A DNA stretch of 64,000 nucleotides, from contig JAFKGQ010000004.1 of the NCBI GenBank assembly GCA_017307755.1, positions 186,001-250,000 on the forward strand. Direction: 5' to 3'. The notes beneath the pieces are model-generated. The model saw only the letters and a program-made list of their open reading frames with translations. It ran no database searches and was not told the origin of the DNA. The stretch is from Chitinophagaceae bacterium (GTDB lineage: Bacteria > Bacteroidota > Bacteroidia > Chitinophagales > Chitinophagaceae). A program made the position numbers and the translations under genes. Positions 46,032 through 54,214 of this stretch are shown in pieces (position 1 is the first letter of the stretch; each line of letters starts with the position of its first letter).

Positions 46032-46057
46032 TACAATTAAATGTCCCTATAATTGTA
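46032..46057. promoter_or_regulatory. Inverted repeat, possible XRE operator
   Basis: TACAATTA (46032-46039) and TAATTGTA (46050-46057), perfect 8-bp arms with a 10-nt spacer, 66 bp upstream of the XRE gene start. A second smaller repeat CTACC/GGTAG lies at 46076-46092. Confidence 0.5.
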
Positions 46058-46092
46058 CATATTTAAATTTTTTCCCTACCTTAGAATGGTAG

Positions 46093-46315
46093 ATGTAAAT
46101 TCGCGATTCTTCAAATGTTATCTCCATTCATGAATGGTGGTGGGAGAAAAAGCATTCTCAATCATAAATCTTAAAGAAAAGAAACCAGGATCATCGATTC
46201 TGATGACGGCCGGTGTTTTTACACGGACCTCGACTAGTTAGGATAAGGTTAGGTTAAGGCTTAGTAGCGGAATTAATAGCATAGGACCGCCCCGGGAATA
46301 GGGGGCGGTTTTTTT
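46093..46315 (+). ncRNA. Candidate small RNA or tiny-ORF transcript with its own terminator
   Basis: A strong plus-strand terminator (ACCGCCCC 46286-46293, loop of 8, GGGGCGGT 46302-46309, then a T-run) has no annotated gene upstream on its strand. About 20 bp before 46093 lies TACCTTAG, a 7/8 match to the Bacteroidota -7 box, with a TTG 21 nt further up. The transcript would be about 220 nt. It contains a perfect 14-bp palindrome (CCATTCATGAATGG, 46124-46137) and only very short ORFs (14 codons from 46131, 12 codons from 46200 approx.). No known RNA family was recognised. Confidence 0.4.
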
Positions 46316-46584
46316 ATTAAATCAATTATTTTCGTATTGCGGGAAGGGGGATAGGCGATTTTTTTCGCTAAATTCCTTGGCGAACAGGCCGCAAAAAGCC
46401 GCAAGGGACGTACAAATAACAAGCTAATATTATTAGTTAATTTATTTTGTATATAAAAATTTGATCTTAAACTAATTAGATAATAATATTGATAATTAAA
46501 ATAGATAAAAGAATATTCTCCGAATGTATGTTTTATCTACCTTTTTACCATATCTTAAACAAAATGCAATTAAATTATAAGTAG
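46316..46584. other. AT-rich gene-free stretch before wbqC
   Basis: No ORF or RNA recognised. From about 46420 to 46690 the sequence is strikingly AT-rich compared with the window, including the first 35 codons of the wbqC-like gene. It probably carries the wbqC promoter. Confidence 0.6.
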
Positions 46585-47217
46585 ATGATTTTAGTATCTG
46601 ATTTACAATATTTTCCAAGTATTATTTTATATAAAATTTCAAATAAATCATCAAATATAACATTTGATCAATATGAATTCTATCAAAAAATGAGTTTTCG
46701 CAACCGCTGTCAGATAGCCGGAGCCCAGGGACGCATTGATCTCAGCGTTCCGCTGGTGCAGGGCCGGGATCAGAAGACGGTGATGAAAGATGTCAGGATC
46801 GCAAATACCCACCGGTGGCAGGACAGACATTGGAAGACCATTCTTGCCTGTTATAGCCGTTCACCCTGGTTTGAATATTATCGCGACGAACTGGAACATT
46901 TGTACCGCAAACCCTTCGTTTTTTTAAAGGACTGGGATCTTGCCTGTTTTGAGTGGACAAACCGCATCCTGGCATTACCTCTCGAAGTAACGCTTACAGA
47001 TGCCTGGCGACCCCAATACGAAGGGGACTCACTGGATTTGCGAGGGAAACTGGTCCCCAGGAATATTCAGGATATTGACCTGGCCCCCCCTGTAGTTTAT
47101 CGCCAGGTCTTCGAAGAGATTACCGGTTTTATCCCAAACCTTTCCATCCTGGACCTTTTATTTTGTGAAGGACAGCGGGCGCGATCTTTACTTGCGCAGA
47201 TCGCCCCAACAACGTAA
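46585..47217 (+). CDS. WbqC-family protein
   Basis: 210-residue cytoplasmic protein of the WbqC family: LQYFPSIILYK at the N-terminus, YEFYQKMSFRNRCQIAGAQGRIDLSVPLVQGRDQKTVMKDVRIANTHRWQDRHWKTI and YPFFEYYRDELE-like SPWFEYYRDELEHLY are diagnostic. In Bacteroidota wbqC often lies near signal peptidase or cell-envelope genes; relatives occur in polysaccharide clusters, and the reaction is not established. The first 35 codons use AT-rich codons unlike the rest. The PorP/SprF-like gene starts 10 bp downstream. Confidence 0.9.
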   Translation: MILVSDLQYFPSIILYKISNKSSNITFDQYEFYQKMSFRNRCQIAGAQGRIDLSVPLVQGRDQKTVMKDVRIANTHRWQDRHWKTILACYSRSPWFEYYRDELEHLYRKPFVFLKDWDLACFEWTNRILALPLEVTLTDAWRPQYEGDSLDLRGKLVPRNIQDIDLAPPVVYRQVFEEITGFIPNLSILDLLFCEGQRARSLLAQIAPTT

Positions 47218-47227
47218 ATTACATGGT

Positions 47228-48241
47228 GTGAAACGAACACTGCCGGTGATGGCCGGTCTGCTTATGAGTCTTCTCCTCCGGGCACAGCAACGGCCTGAGT
47301 ATACCCAATATATCCTCAATAACTATATCCTCAATCCTGCCCTTACAGGCATCGAGAATTACACGGACGTCAAGATCAGTCATCGTCATCAGTGGGTGGG
47401 GATCCAGGATGCACCCATTACCACTTATTTTACGATTCATGGACCGTTGGGCAAGAAGGACGATCGGGAGACGGCCACTTCTTTTCATAAGCCTGGGTAT
47501 AATCCAAGGGGAAGGGATTATTGGGAGGATTATACCGCTGCCAAACCCCATCATGGGATCGGTCTGCAGGTGCTCAATGACCGGACAGGCCCGCTGAACC
47601 GATTTTCAGCCTGCGCCACCTATGCTTATCATCTGGGGATCAGCACCCGCACCAGCCTGGCGCTGGGGTTTGCGGCAGGTATCAGCGATCTGAGCCTGGA
47701 CAGAAGCAAACTTTTTTTTGACGTACCCGTAGACCCAGCCGTCTACAGCAGCGGAGAACTGAATAAGATCAAGCCGGATTTTAGTGCGGGTGTCTGGCTT
47801 TATTCCGCAGATTTTTTTGCCGGCGTTTCCGCGCAGCAGATCATTCCCGAGAAGATGACCTTTACTGACAGGGTAGCGCCTCATCCGGGCAAACTGGTGC
47901 CTCATCTGTTTGGGGAAGCCGGGTATCGGTTTCTTATTGACGAGGATTTCAACCTGACACCTTCCGTGATGGTGAAATATGTGGACCCATTGCCCCTGCA
48001 ATTTGATATAAACGCCAAACTGCAATATCAGGACCTGTTGTGGGCAGGGGTCAGTTTTCGTACCTATGACGGATTTGCCGCCCTGGTAGGACTCAATGTG
48101 TCCCATACCTTTAATATCGGCTATTCCTATGACCTGACCACTTCAAAATTGAATACCGTAAGCAAAGGGACTCATGAGATACTCATCGGGTTCCTTATTG
48201 GGAATAAATATGGGGATTGGTGTCCTAAAAATTTATATTGA
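47228..48241 (+). CDS. PorP/SprF family type IX secretion-associated outer-membrane protein
   Basis: Outer-membrane barrel of the PorP/SprF family, linked to type IX secretion and to surface anchoring of its cargo. Signature RPEYTQYILNNYILNPALTGIENYTDVKISHRHQWVGIQDAP follows the signal peptide; later strands such as PSVMVKYVDPLPLQFDINAKLQYQDLLWAGVSFRTYDGFAALVG are typical. The start is probably GTG at 47228 or ATG at 47249, since the longer frame overlaps wbqC and lacks a signal sequence. SprF-like genes usually pair with a SprB-like adhesin; none is adjacent, although a type B cargo lies at 54215. Confidence 0.88.
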   Translation: MKRTLPVMAGLLMSLLLRAQQRPEYTQYILNNYILNPALTGIENYTDVKISHRHQWVGIQDAPITTYFTIHGPLGKKDDRETATSFHKPGYNPRGRDYWEDYTAAKPHHGIGLQVLNDRTGPLNRFSACATYAYHLGISTRTSLALGFAAGISDLSLDRSKLFFDVPVDPAVYSSGELNKIKPDFSAGVWLYSADFFAGVSAQQIIPEKMTFTDRVAPHPGKLVPHLFGEAGYRFLIDEDFNLTPSVMVKYVDPLPLQFDINAKLQYQDLLWAGVSFRTYDGFAALVGLNVSHTFNIGYSYDLTTSKLNTVSKGTHEILIGFLIGNKYGDWCPKNLY

Positions 48242-48254
48242 GTACAATGGGCTT

Positions 48255-49946
48255 TTAGATCACTACGATAACTTTCTTTTTTCCGACTCTTTCCAACTTT
48301 CTCTGCAACTGCTGTTGTCTTTCCAGGTACTGTTGTTGCAGTTTCAGTTGCTCCAGCAGGATCTGACGTTTTTGCTTCAGTTCCGGTCTTTCCTGCGTAC
48401 TGGCATGCTCCAGGAGTTTGAGTTGAATTTGCAGTTCCTTTTTCATCTGGTTGACGGCCAGTTCTACCTGGTGGGTAGCCATCTGCTGCAGATAGACGTA
48501 CTGTTCTACGGGAAGGGTAGTGCTGTCCTGGATAAACTGACAGGAAAAACTCGAATTAGGGACATAGGGAGCGGGCACCTGTAATGCGCAACCTGCGCTC
48601 GGTTGGGCTGGTTGGGGTTGAGTGGCAATGGAATAATCCCTTTTATTTTGCTGTACGATGGAGGCATAGCCTACCATGTCGTTTTCATCTTTATCGTCAG
48701 ACGGGTCGTTGACTTGTATCAAATCCTGGTCCGCATCCCCGGAGAGATCGTACGCGTCCTCTGTACCATGGGTATTTGACTTTGCGGGTTTTTTCACGGG
48801 ATGATGAGCTGGCTCCCGCTGAGCAGGCTGACTCACACTGATAAAAGCCGTCCTTGTTGTCTCCATTGAAGCCCGTGTACCCGGTTCTTTTTTCCCGGCT
48901 GCATCGGCGGTCATAGCCAGGGTTTCCATCGTCCGGGTCACCGGGAAACCAGGCCGGAAGAACATGAGCCCTGTCATCAACAACGTAAGGAACAGGAATA
49001 TCACGGGTCTTCCTTTCAGTGGTTCCGGTGCATTTTTCACCTTGAGGATTCTTCTGACTCTTCCCAGCAGGAGCCGGTCATTGCTACCTGCGGCTGCCAA
49101 TACCAGCCGATGGCTGTTCCTTATACCCTTCGCCAGGGTTAGCAGTGCGGAGACATAGGTATGAGGGTCGTAACGGAATTGCAGGACCAGATCATCGCAC
49201 CGATGCTCTCTCTCTTTTTGAATGCTGCGGATAAGCAGTTTTGAAAAGGGGTTGAAAAAGAAAAGCACTTCCAGGGCTGAGATCCAAAGGTGAAGCAGGT
49301 AATCGTGACGCCGGATATGCGCCAGTTCATGCAGTATCAGAGCCTCCACCTGCTGAGGGGGCAAATTGCTCACCGTAGCCAGCGGGATGAGAATAATGGG
49401 TTTTAAAGAACCTAGGGTTACCGGACTCTCCACCAGCGAGGAGAGCCATATGCCCACCTCTTTTTTTATACCCATCCGGCGGCCTGTTTGTTCTGCGAAC
49501 ACCCGCAGCTCCGGCGATGCTTTTGACAATCCCGTCCGCATGAGCCGTCTGGAATAAAGATATTGTTTACCATAACGGGCAAAAAGAAAAAGCAATGTCA
49601 GCAGATAGAGGGTCGAACACCAGGGGATGGATTCGTTTATAAGCTGACGGCCTGCCAGGAGGATTGTGCTGGCCCAACGGGTCTGTAAGAAATACGGAAT
49701 GTCCAGCTGATAAGACTGCACCGGGTCACCAGCTGATAGAAAAGTATTGAAAAAGGAAATAATTGCCCAGACAGTACCCGTACCTAATAAGAATACCGCC
49801 AGCCCATGACGGGCGCTTGCGGAGGCACGTCTAAAAATATTGGTAAAAAAAACATACACTAACCACAAAAAGGCCATTTGCCAAAGACTGTTCAACAAAG
49901 ACCATCCCAGCGCCCTCAGTAAAGCGGATTGGGTCAGGAGGTGCAT
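48255..49946 (-). CDS. BlaR1-like M56 family metallopeptidase sensor
   Basis: 563-residue membrane protease. Four hydrophobic segments (about 20-38, 50-70, 105-125, 315-335) and the zinc motif HELAH (206-210, in ALILHELAHIRRHDYLLH) place it in family M56 (BlaR1/MecR1). No penicillin-binding sensor domain is present. Instead residues 360-563 are disordered, then Gln/Leu-rich and coiled-coil-like (ELAVNQMKKELQIQLKLLEHA...). In the paradigm the protease cleaves the BlaI repressor after a signal. It starts 2 bp after the blaI-like stop. Confidence 0.9.
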   Translation of the reverse strand: MHLLTQSALLRALGWSLLNSLWQMAFLWLVYVFFTNIFRRASASARHGLAVFLLGTGTVWAIISFFNTFLSAGDPVQSYQLDIPYFLQTRWASTILLAGRQLINESIPWCSTLYLLTLLFLFARYGKQYLYSRRLMRTGLSKASPELRVFAEQTGRRMGIKKEVGIWLSSLVESPVTLGSLKPIILIPLATVSNLPPQQVEALILHELAHIRRHDYLLHLWISALEVLFFFNPFSKLLIRSIQKEREHRCDDLVLQFRYDPHTYVSALLTLAKGIRNSHRLVLAAAGSNDRLLLGRVRRILKVKNAPEPLKGRPVIFLFLTLLMTGLMFFRPGFPVTRTMETLAMTADAAGKKEPGTRASMETTRTAFISVSQPAQREPAHHPVKKPAKSNTHGTEDAYDLSGDADQDLIQVNDPSDDKDENDMVGYASIVQQNKRDYSIATQPQPAQPSAGCALQVPAPYVPNSSFSCQFIQDSTTLPVEQYVYLQQMATHQVELAVNQMKKELQIQLKLLEHASTQERPELKQKRQILLEQLKLQQQYLERQQQLQRKLERVGKKKVIVVI

Positions 49947-49948
49947 GC

Positions 49949-50329
49949 TTATTGATTTTTCAGATTATTTAATAGTTGCTGGATCTCTTCCAGTTCTTCG
50001 GGGGAAGCTTTGTGGTTGCCCAGGGCTTGCAGCACCAATTCTGTCGGTGAACCACCAAATAAGGAGTTGATCATTTTGCCAAGTAAGTGCTTCTGCGTCT
50101 TCTCCTTGCTGACCGCCGCCTGGTAAATATGGGTCTTGAAGGAATCGTCCCTTTTTACCAGTCCTTTCTCATGCATGATCTGCATCAGCTTGAGCGTAGT
50201 GGTATAGCCCACGTCTTTATTTTTTGCCAATTCCTCATGCACTTCACGGACACTTGCAAGATCCCTGTCCCAGAGGACCTGCAGGATCTCCAGCTCACTC
50301 TCCGTCGGTTTGATATATTTCGTCGACAT
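49949..50329 (-). CDS. BlaI/MecI-family transcriptional repressor
   Basis: 126-residue winged-helix repressor: PTESELEILQVLWDRDLASVREVHEELAKNKDVGYTTTLKLMQIMHEKGLVKRDDSFKTHIYQA is the family DNA-binding domain, followed by a dimerisation helix. The ATG at 50329 (MSTKYIKPTESE) is preferred; upstream in-frame codons are promoter sequence. A perfect inverted repeat (50350-50371) lies just upstream and probably serves as operator. Co-transcribed with the M56 protease. Confidence 0.94.
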   Translation of the reverse strand: MSTKYIKPTESELEILQVLWDRDLASVREVHEELAKNKDVGYTTTLKLMQIMHEKGLVKRDDSFKTHIYQAAVSKEKTQKHLLGKMINSLFGGSPTELVLQALGNHKASPEELEEIQQLLNNLKNQ

Positions 50330-50349
50330 AAAGAAACATTTGGATTGTA

Positions 50350-50371
50350 AATTACGATATTTTTCGTAATT
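50350..50371. promoter_or_regulatory. Palindromic operator of the blaI-blaR1-like operon
   Basis: AATTACGA (50350-50357), 6-nt spacer, TCGTAATT (50364-50371): perfect 8-bp arms, 20 bp upstream of the repressor start codon. Position and symmetry suit BlaI dimer binding. Confidence 0.65.
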
Positions 50372-50394
50372 CAATGTTAAAAAAAATACAAGCA

Positions 50395-51273
50395 TTAGAG
50401 GATTGAGCGGTTATGCTCTTCTCTCAGCTGGCGGGTCGTCCGGGTGCTGCCATCGTGGCTCCAGCCGGGAGGTTTGATAAAATAGAGGATGGCATTCTTC
50501 CATGAGCCTGACCGGACAGCCTTTCTGAATAATTCTCCCCAGGTCTTAAATGCCACGACAAACGGGTTGAACGAGCCGATATTACGGGTCAGCCCGTATT
50601 GTGGCCGTTGGCGCTCGGGGGTAAAAGTGCCAAAGATCCTGTCCCAGATGATCAATACCCCGCCGTGGTTCCTGTCCAGATATTCCAGGTCTGTCCCGTG
50701 ATGGACCCGGTGATGGGAGGGGGTATTGAGGAAAAATTCCAGTGGAGCCGGCAGCCGCTGGATGGTTTCGGTATGTATCCAGAATTGATAGATAAGGCTG
50801 ATGGATTGCATCATCAGCACAATGATGGGATGAAAGCCTATCACGGGCATCCAGCACCAGAATACAAAGGCTCCTGTGAGATTGCCGGTCCAGGTTTGCC
50901 GCAAGGCTGCCGCCAGGTTATAGCGTTTGGAAGAATGGTGTACGACGTGTGATGCCCATAGCCAGCCGATGTGATGGCTTGCCCGGTGAAACCAATAATA
51001 AGAGAGATCGTCTGCGAAGAATGCCAGCACCCAATGCCACCAACGGCTGCCGTCCAGCGTGAAAAGCCGCAGGCGGTAGAGTCCTGTGAAAAGTCCGAAG
51101 ATCAGGGCCTTTGTGATGAGGTTTGTTAGAACGTTCCCGATACCGAGGGCGAGACTGCTAAAAGTATCTTTTACCTCGTAAAGGTGCCGCTGCTCCTTGT
51201 AAGAGAACCAGGCTTCCACGCTAAGCAGCAGGACAAACCCGGGGATAGCATAATATAGGATGGCAGGAGGCAT
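50395..51273 (-). CDS. Sterol desaturase/fatty acid hydroxylase family membrane enzyme
   Basis: 292-residue membrane protein with about four TM helices and the di-iron histidine boxes HRASHH, HVVHH and HHRVHH (in NTPSHHRVHHGTDLEYLDRNHGG) of the fatty acid hydroxylase superfamily. Members insert oxygen or double bonds into lipids; in Bacteroidota some act on sphingolipids, hopanoids or carotenoids. The lipid substrate here is not shown by the sequence or the neighbours. Confidence 0.9.
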   Translation of the reverse strand: MPPAILYYAIPGFVLLLSVEAWFSYKEQRHLYEVKDTFSSLALGIGNVLTNLITKALIFGLFTGLYRLRLFTLDGSRWWHWVLAFFADDLSYYWFHRASHHIGWLWASHVVHHSSKRYNLAAALRQTWTGNLTGAFVFWCWMPVIGFHPIIVLMMQSISLIYQFWIHTETIQRLPAPLEFFLNTPSHHRVHHGTDLEYLDRNHGGVLIIWDRIFGTFTPERQRPQYGLTRNIGSFNPFVVAFKTWGELFRKAVRSGSWKNAILYFIKPPGWSHDGSTRTTRQLREEHNRSIL

Positions 51274-51387
51274 AGGCAGGCTTTGTTACAATATACGCAA
51301 AAAAGACGGTCACAGGCCGGCTGTCCGGAGGGCCATTATTAGATTTTTTTTCGCCGGGGGAAGTACATTTCAGATACCCCGGAGGCG

Positions 51388-51421
51388 AAAAAAAAAGCCC
51401 CCATGTAGAAACATCGGGACT
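51388..51421 (-). terminator. Terminator of the pyrophosphatase gene
   Basis: Read on the minus strand: AGTCCCGATGT, TTCT loop, ACATGGGGGCT and a run of at least eight T. Stem of about 11 bp with one mismatch, 90 bp past the stop codon. Confidence 0.88.
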
Positions 51422-51511
51422 TTTGGTATTTGGATCTGATTAGTGTCGTTCTTTGTGGCCGTAAAGATAAATATCCCTACGAATAATCCAACTATTTTTT
51501 TTGTTAAATCC

Positions 51512-53689
51512 TTATTTTTTGACCACGACCACGGGCGTCTCTTTCTTCACATGGATCCTGGCCTCGTCCCTTGTATGGAAAATAGACGCCAGGGTAGGGG
51601 CGATGACGAGGGACACGATGGACATCAGCTTGATAAGGATGTTCATGGACGGACCGGAAGTATCCTTGAAAGGATCACCTACCGTATCTCCTGTAACAGA
51701 CGCTTTATGCGGATCGGATTTTTTGTAATGTACCTCTCCATTGATCTCTACGCCTTTTTCAAAGGATTTTTTTGCGTTGTCCCAGGCGCCGCCGGCATTA
51801 TTCTGGAAAATACCCATCAATACGCCGCTGACGGTGGCGCCGGCTAAAAAGCCGCCCAGTGCCTCCGGGCCCAGCAGGAAGCCGATGATGAGGGGGGACA
51901 GGATCGCAATTGCACCCGGCAATACCATTTTCTTGATAGAAGCCTGGGTGGAGATGGCCACACATTTATCATATTCCGGTTTGCCTGTCCCTTCCATGAT
52001 CCCCGGGATAGTACGGAACTGCCGGCGAACTTCTTCCACCATCGCCATGGCTGCCTGTCCTACTGCCTGGATGGCCAGGGAGGAGAAGATAAAGGGGATC
52101 ATACCGCCTATGAAAAGGCTGGCGAGCACCTTTGCTTTATAGATATCGATGCCCTGGATACCGGCTACTCCGACAAAGGCGGCGAAAAGGGCCAGGGCGG
52201 TCAAGGCTGCCGAAGCAATGGCAAAACCTTTACCCGTGGCTGCCGTCGTGTTGCCTACCGCATCCAGTATGTCTGTTTTTTCCCGTACATCGCCGGGCAG
52301 TTCGCTCATCTCTGCGATACCACCGGCATTGTCGGCGATGGGACCGAAGGCGTCGATGGCCAACTGCATGGCAGTGGTCGCCATCATACCTGCTGCGGCA
52401 ATGGCTACGCCGTACAAACCAGCACATGCAAATGAACCATAGATACCTCCAGCCAGGATCAGTATGGGCAGGAAGGTGGATTGCATGCCTACGGCCAGAC
52501 CGCCGATGACATTGGTCGCGTGACCGGTGCCAGACTGCCGTATAATGCTTAATACCGGCCCTTTACCCATGGCCGTATAATATTCTGTGATGATGCTCAT
52601 CAGGGTACCTACCAGCAATCCGACGGCGATGGCTCCCAGTACGCCCCATTTGGTAAATTCGGTGCCACGGAGTACCATCGTTTCCGGCAATACATAGTAC
52701 ACCAGCCCTATGCAAGCCAGGGCCGTCAGGATGATGGATCCCCAGTTACCCATGTTCAGGGCTTTCTGTACGACGGAAGTATTAAGTTCTGCTGATTCGC
52801 TTATCCGGACGAATAAAGTACCGATGATAGAAAAGAGGATGCCGACGCCTGCGATCAGCATGGGCAGCAGGATAGGGGCCATACCGCCAAACTGGTCGTC
52901 AGACTGTGTCTCCCGTCCCAATACCATAGTAGCCAGAACGGTGGCTACATAACTGCCGAACAGATCGGCGCCCATACCGGCCACATCACCTACGTTATCA
53001 CCCACGTTGTCGGCGATGGTGGCAGGGTTACGGGGATCGTCTTCAGGAATGCCGGCTTCCACCTTGCCAACCAGATCGGCCCCTACATCGGCGGCTTTTG
53101 TATAGATACCGCCACCGACGCGGGCGAACAATGCAATAGACTCGGCGCCAAGGGAAAAACCCGTCAGTACTTCGATGGTCCGCACCATCTCGGGGGAATC
53201 CACGGGAGCTCCGGGAGCGAAGATCGCTTTGAAGATAATGAACAAACCACCCAGTCCGAGCACTGCCAGACCGGCGACGCCCAGACCCATAACGGATCCT
53301 CCGGTGAAAGAGACTTTCAGGGCCCGGCTAAGACTGGTACGAGCCGCCTGTGCTGTCCGTACATTAGCCTTGGTAGCGCTGCGCATACCGATGTAACCCG
53401 CAGTGGCGCTCAGGATAGCTCCAAGGATAAAGGAAATGGCGATCGACCAGTGTGAGTCGGGATTGCTGTTGCCCATGAAGGCCAGCAGTATCGCTGCCAG
53501 GATCACAAAATAGGAGAGGATTTTCCACTCTGCCTTCAGGAAGGCCATGGCGCCTTCTGCGATATAGCGGCTGATCTCCTGCATGCGGTCACTGCCTGCA
53601 TCTTGTTTAGACACCCAGGCAAACTTGATAAATGTGTAGAGAAGACCGATGGCGCCCATCACAGGAACTAAGTAAATCAATTTGTCCAT
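51512..53689 (-). CDS. hppA: Membrane-bound sodium/proton-pumping pyrophosphatase
   Basis: 725-residue integral membrane pyrophosphatase that couples PPi hydrolysis to Na+ and/or H+ export. About 16 TM helices. Substrate-binding motifs are [39 protein letters not shown] and the C-terminal [10 protein letters not shown]. The segment [10 protein letters not shown] has Ala (not Lys) at the position that marks K+-dependent enzymes, a class that mostly pumps Na+. A short, strongly basic C-terminal tail ends the protein. Promoter at about 53770; terminator at 51388. Confidence 0.95.
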   Translation of the reverse strand: MDKLIYLVPVMGAIGLLYTFIKFAWVSKQDAGSDRMQEISRYIAEGAMAFLKAEWKILSYFVILAAILLAFMGNSNPDSHWSIAISFILGAILSATAGYIGMRSATKANVRTAQAARTSLSRALKVSFTGGSVMGLGVAGLAVLGLGGLFIIFKAIFAPGAPVDSPEMVRTIEVLTGFSLGAESIALFARVGGGIYTKAADVGADLVGKVEAGIPEDDPRNPATIADNVGDNVGDVAGMGADLFGSYVATVLATMVLGRETQSDDQFGGMAPILLPMLIAGVGILFSIIGTLFVRISESAELNTSVVQKALNMGNWGSIILTALACIGLVYYVLPETMVLRGTEFTKWGVLGAIAVGLLVGTLMSIITEYYTAMGKGPVLSIIRQSGTGHATNVIGGLAVGMQSTFLPILILAGGIYGSFACAGLYGVAIAAAGMMATTAMQLAIDAFGPIADNAGGIAEMSELPGDVREKTDILDAVGNTTAATGKGFAIASAALTALALFAAFVGVAGIQGIDIYKAKVLASLFIGGMIPFIFSSLAIQAVGQAAMAMVEEVRRQFRTIPGIMEGTGKPEYDKCVAISTQASIKKMVLPGAIAILSPLIIGFLLGPEALGGFLAGATVSGVLMGIFQNNAGGAWDNAKKSFEKGVEINGEVHYKKSDPHKASVTGDTVGDPFKDTSGPSMNILIKLMSIVSLVIAPTLASIFHTRDEARIHVKKETPVVVVKK

Positions 53690-53766
53690 AATAAATAGTA
53701 GGTTCTTAAAAGACGGTTTTCACCAGCAAACAGTCGTTTTTGGTCACCGGGTGAAAACAAGGACGG

Positions 53767-53774
53767 CAAAAATA
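53767..53774 (-). promoter_or_regulatory. -7 promoter box of hppA
   Basis: TATTTTTG on the minus strand, a perfect TAnnTTTG match about 78 bp upstream of the hppA start. The upstream TTTGAC is closer than the usual -33 spacing, so the -33 element is uncertain. Confidence 0.45.
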
Positions 53775-53828
53775 GGGGGAAAAAGTCAAAGATTTACTAT
53801 AATATGATCGCGGAAGCTTTCCTAAACG

Positions 53829-53858
53829 AAAAATCCTCCCGCTTCAGTTCGGAAGGAT
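53829..53858 (-). terminator. Orphan terminator-like hairpin upstream of hppA
   Basis: Minus-strand ATCCTTCC, loop of 10, GGGAGGAT followed by TTTTT. It lies upstream of the hppA promoter, with no gene on this strand between it and the divergent gene at 54215. It may end a small minus-strand transcript or act as an attenuator in a longer hppA leader. The rest of 53859-54214 holds no feature I can support. Confidence 0.45.
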
Positions 53859-54214
53859 CTTTCAGAAACCTTGAAATTTGAAAAAAGAGAAGAACAATCT
53901 TTATGATGGTCTAGTGATGGCCGGATGTCAGGAAAAGGCTGTTCTTATAAATAAGTTTAAGGTTTAGGGGCAAAAGTGGTGATTCAGGTATATTAAAATA
54001 AATACGAAACCTATGCCAATAGATTAACTAATTGATTATTAATTTAATAGTAAAATTTGTAATCAATAGTTTTTCCCAATTTTGGAATTTCTCTCCCAGA
54101 ACGAACCGAAGGTTCGTGACTTATTACGATGATGAAGCAACGGTAGCTCTTTTCATTTCGTCATGTGATATTGATATTGCTCAAGGCCGGTTGCACCAAC
54201 TTAACTTGTTTCGG

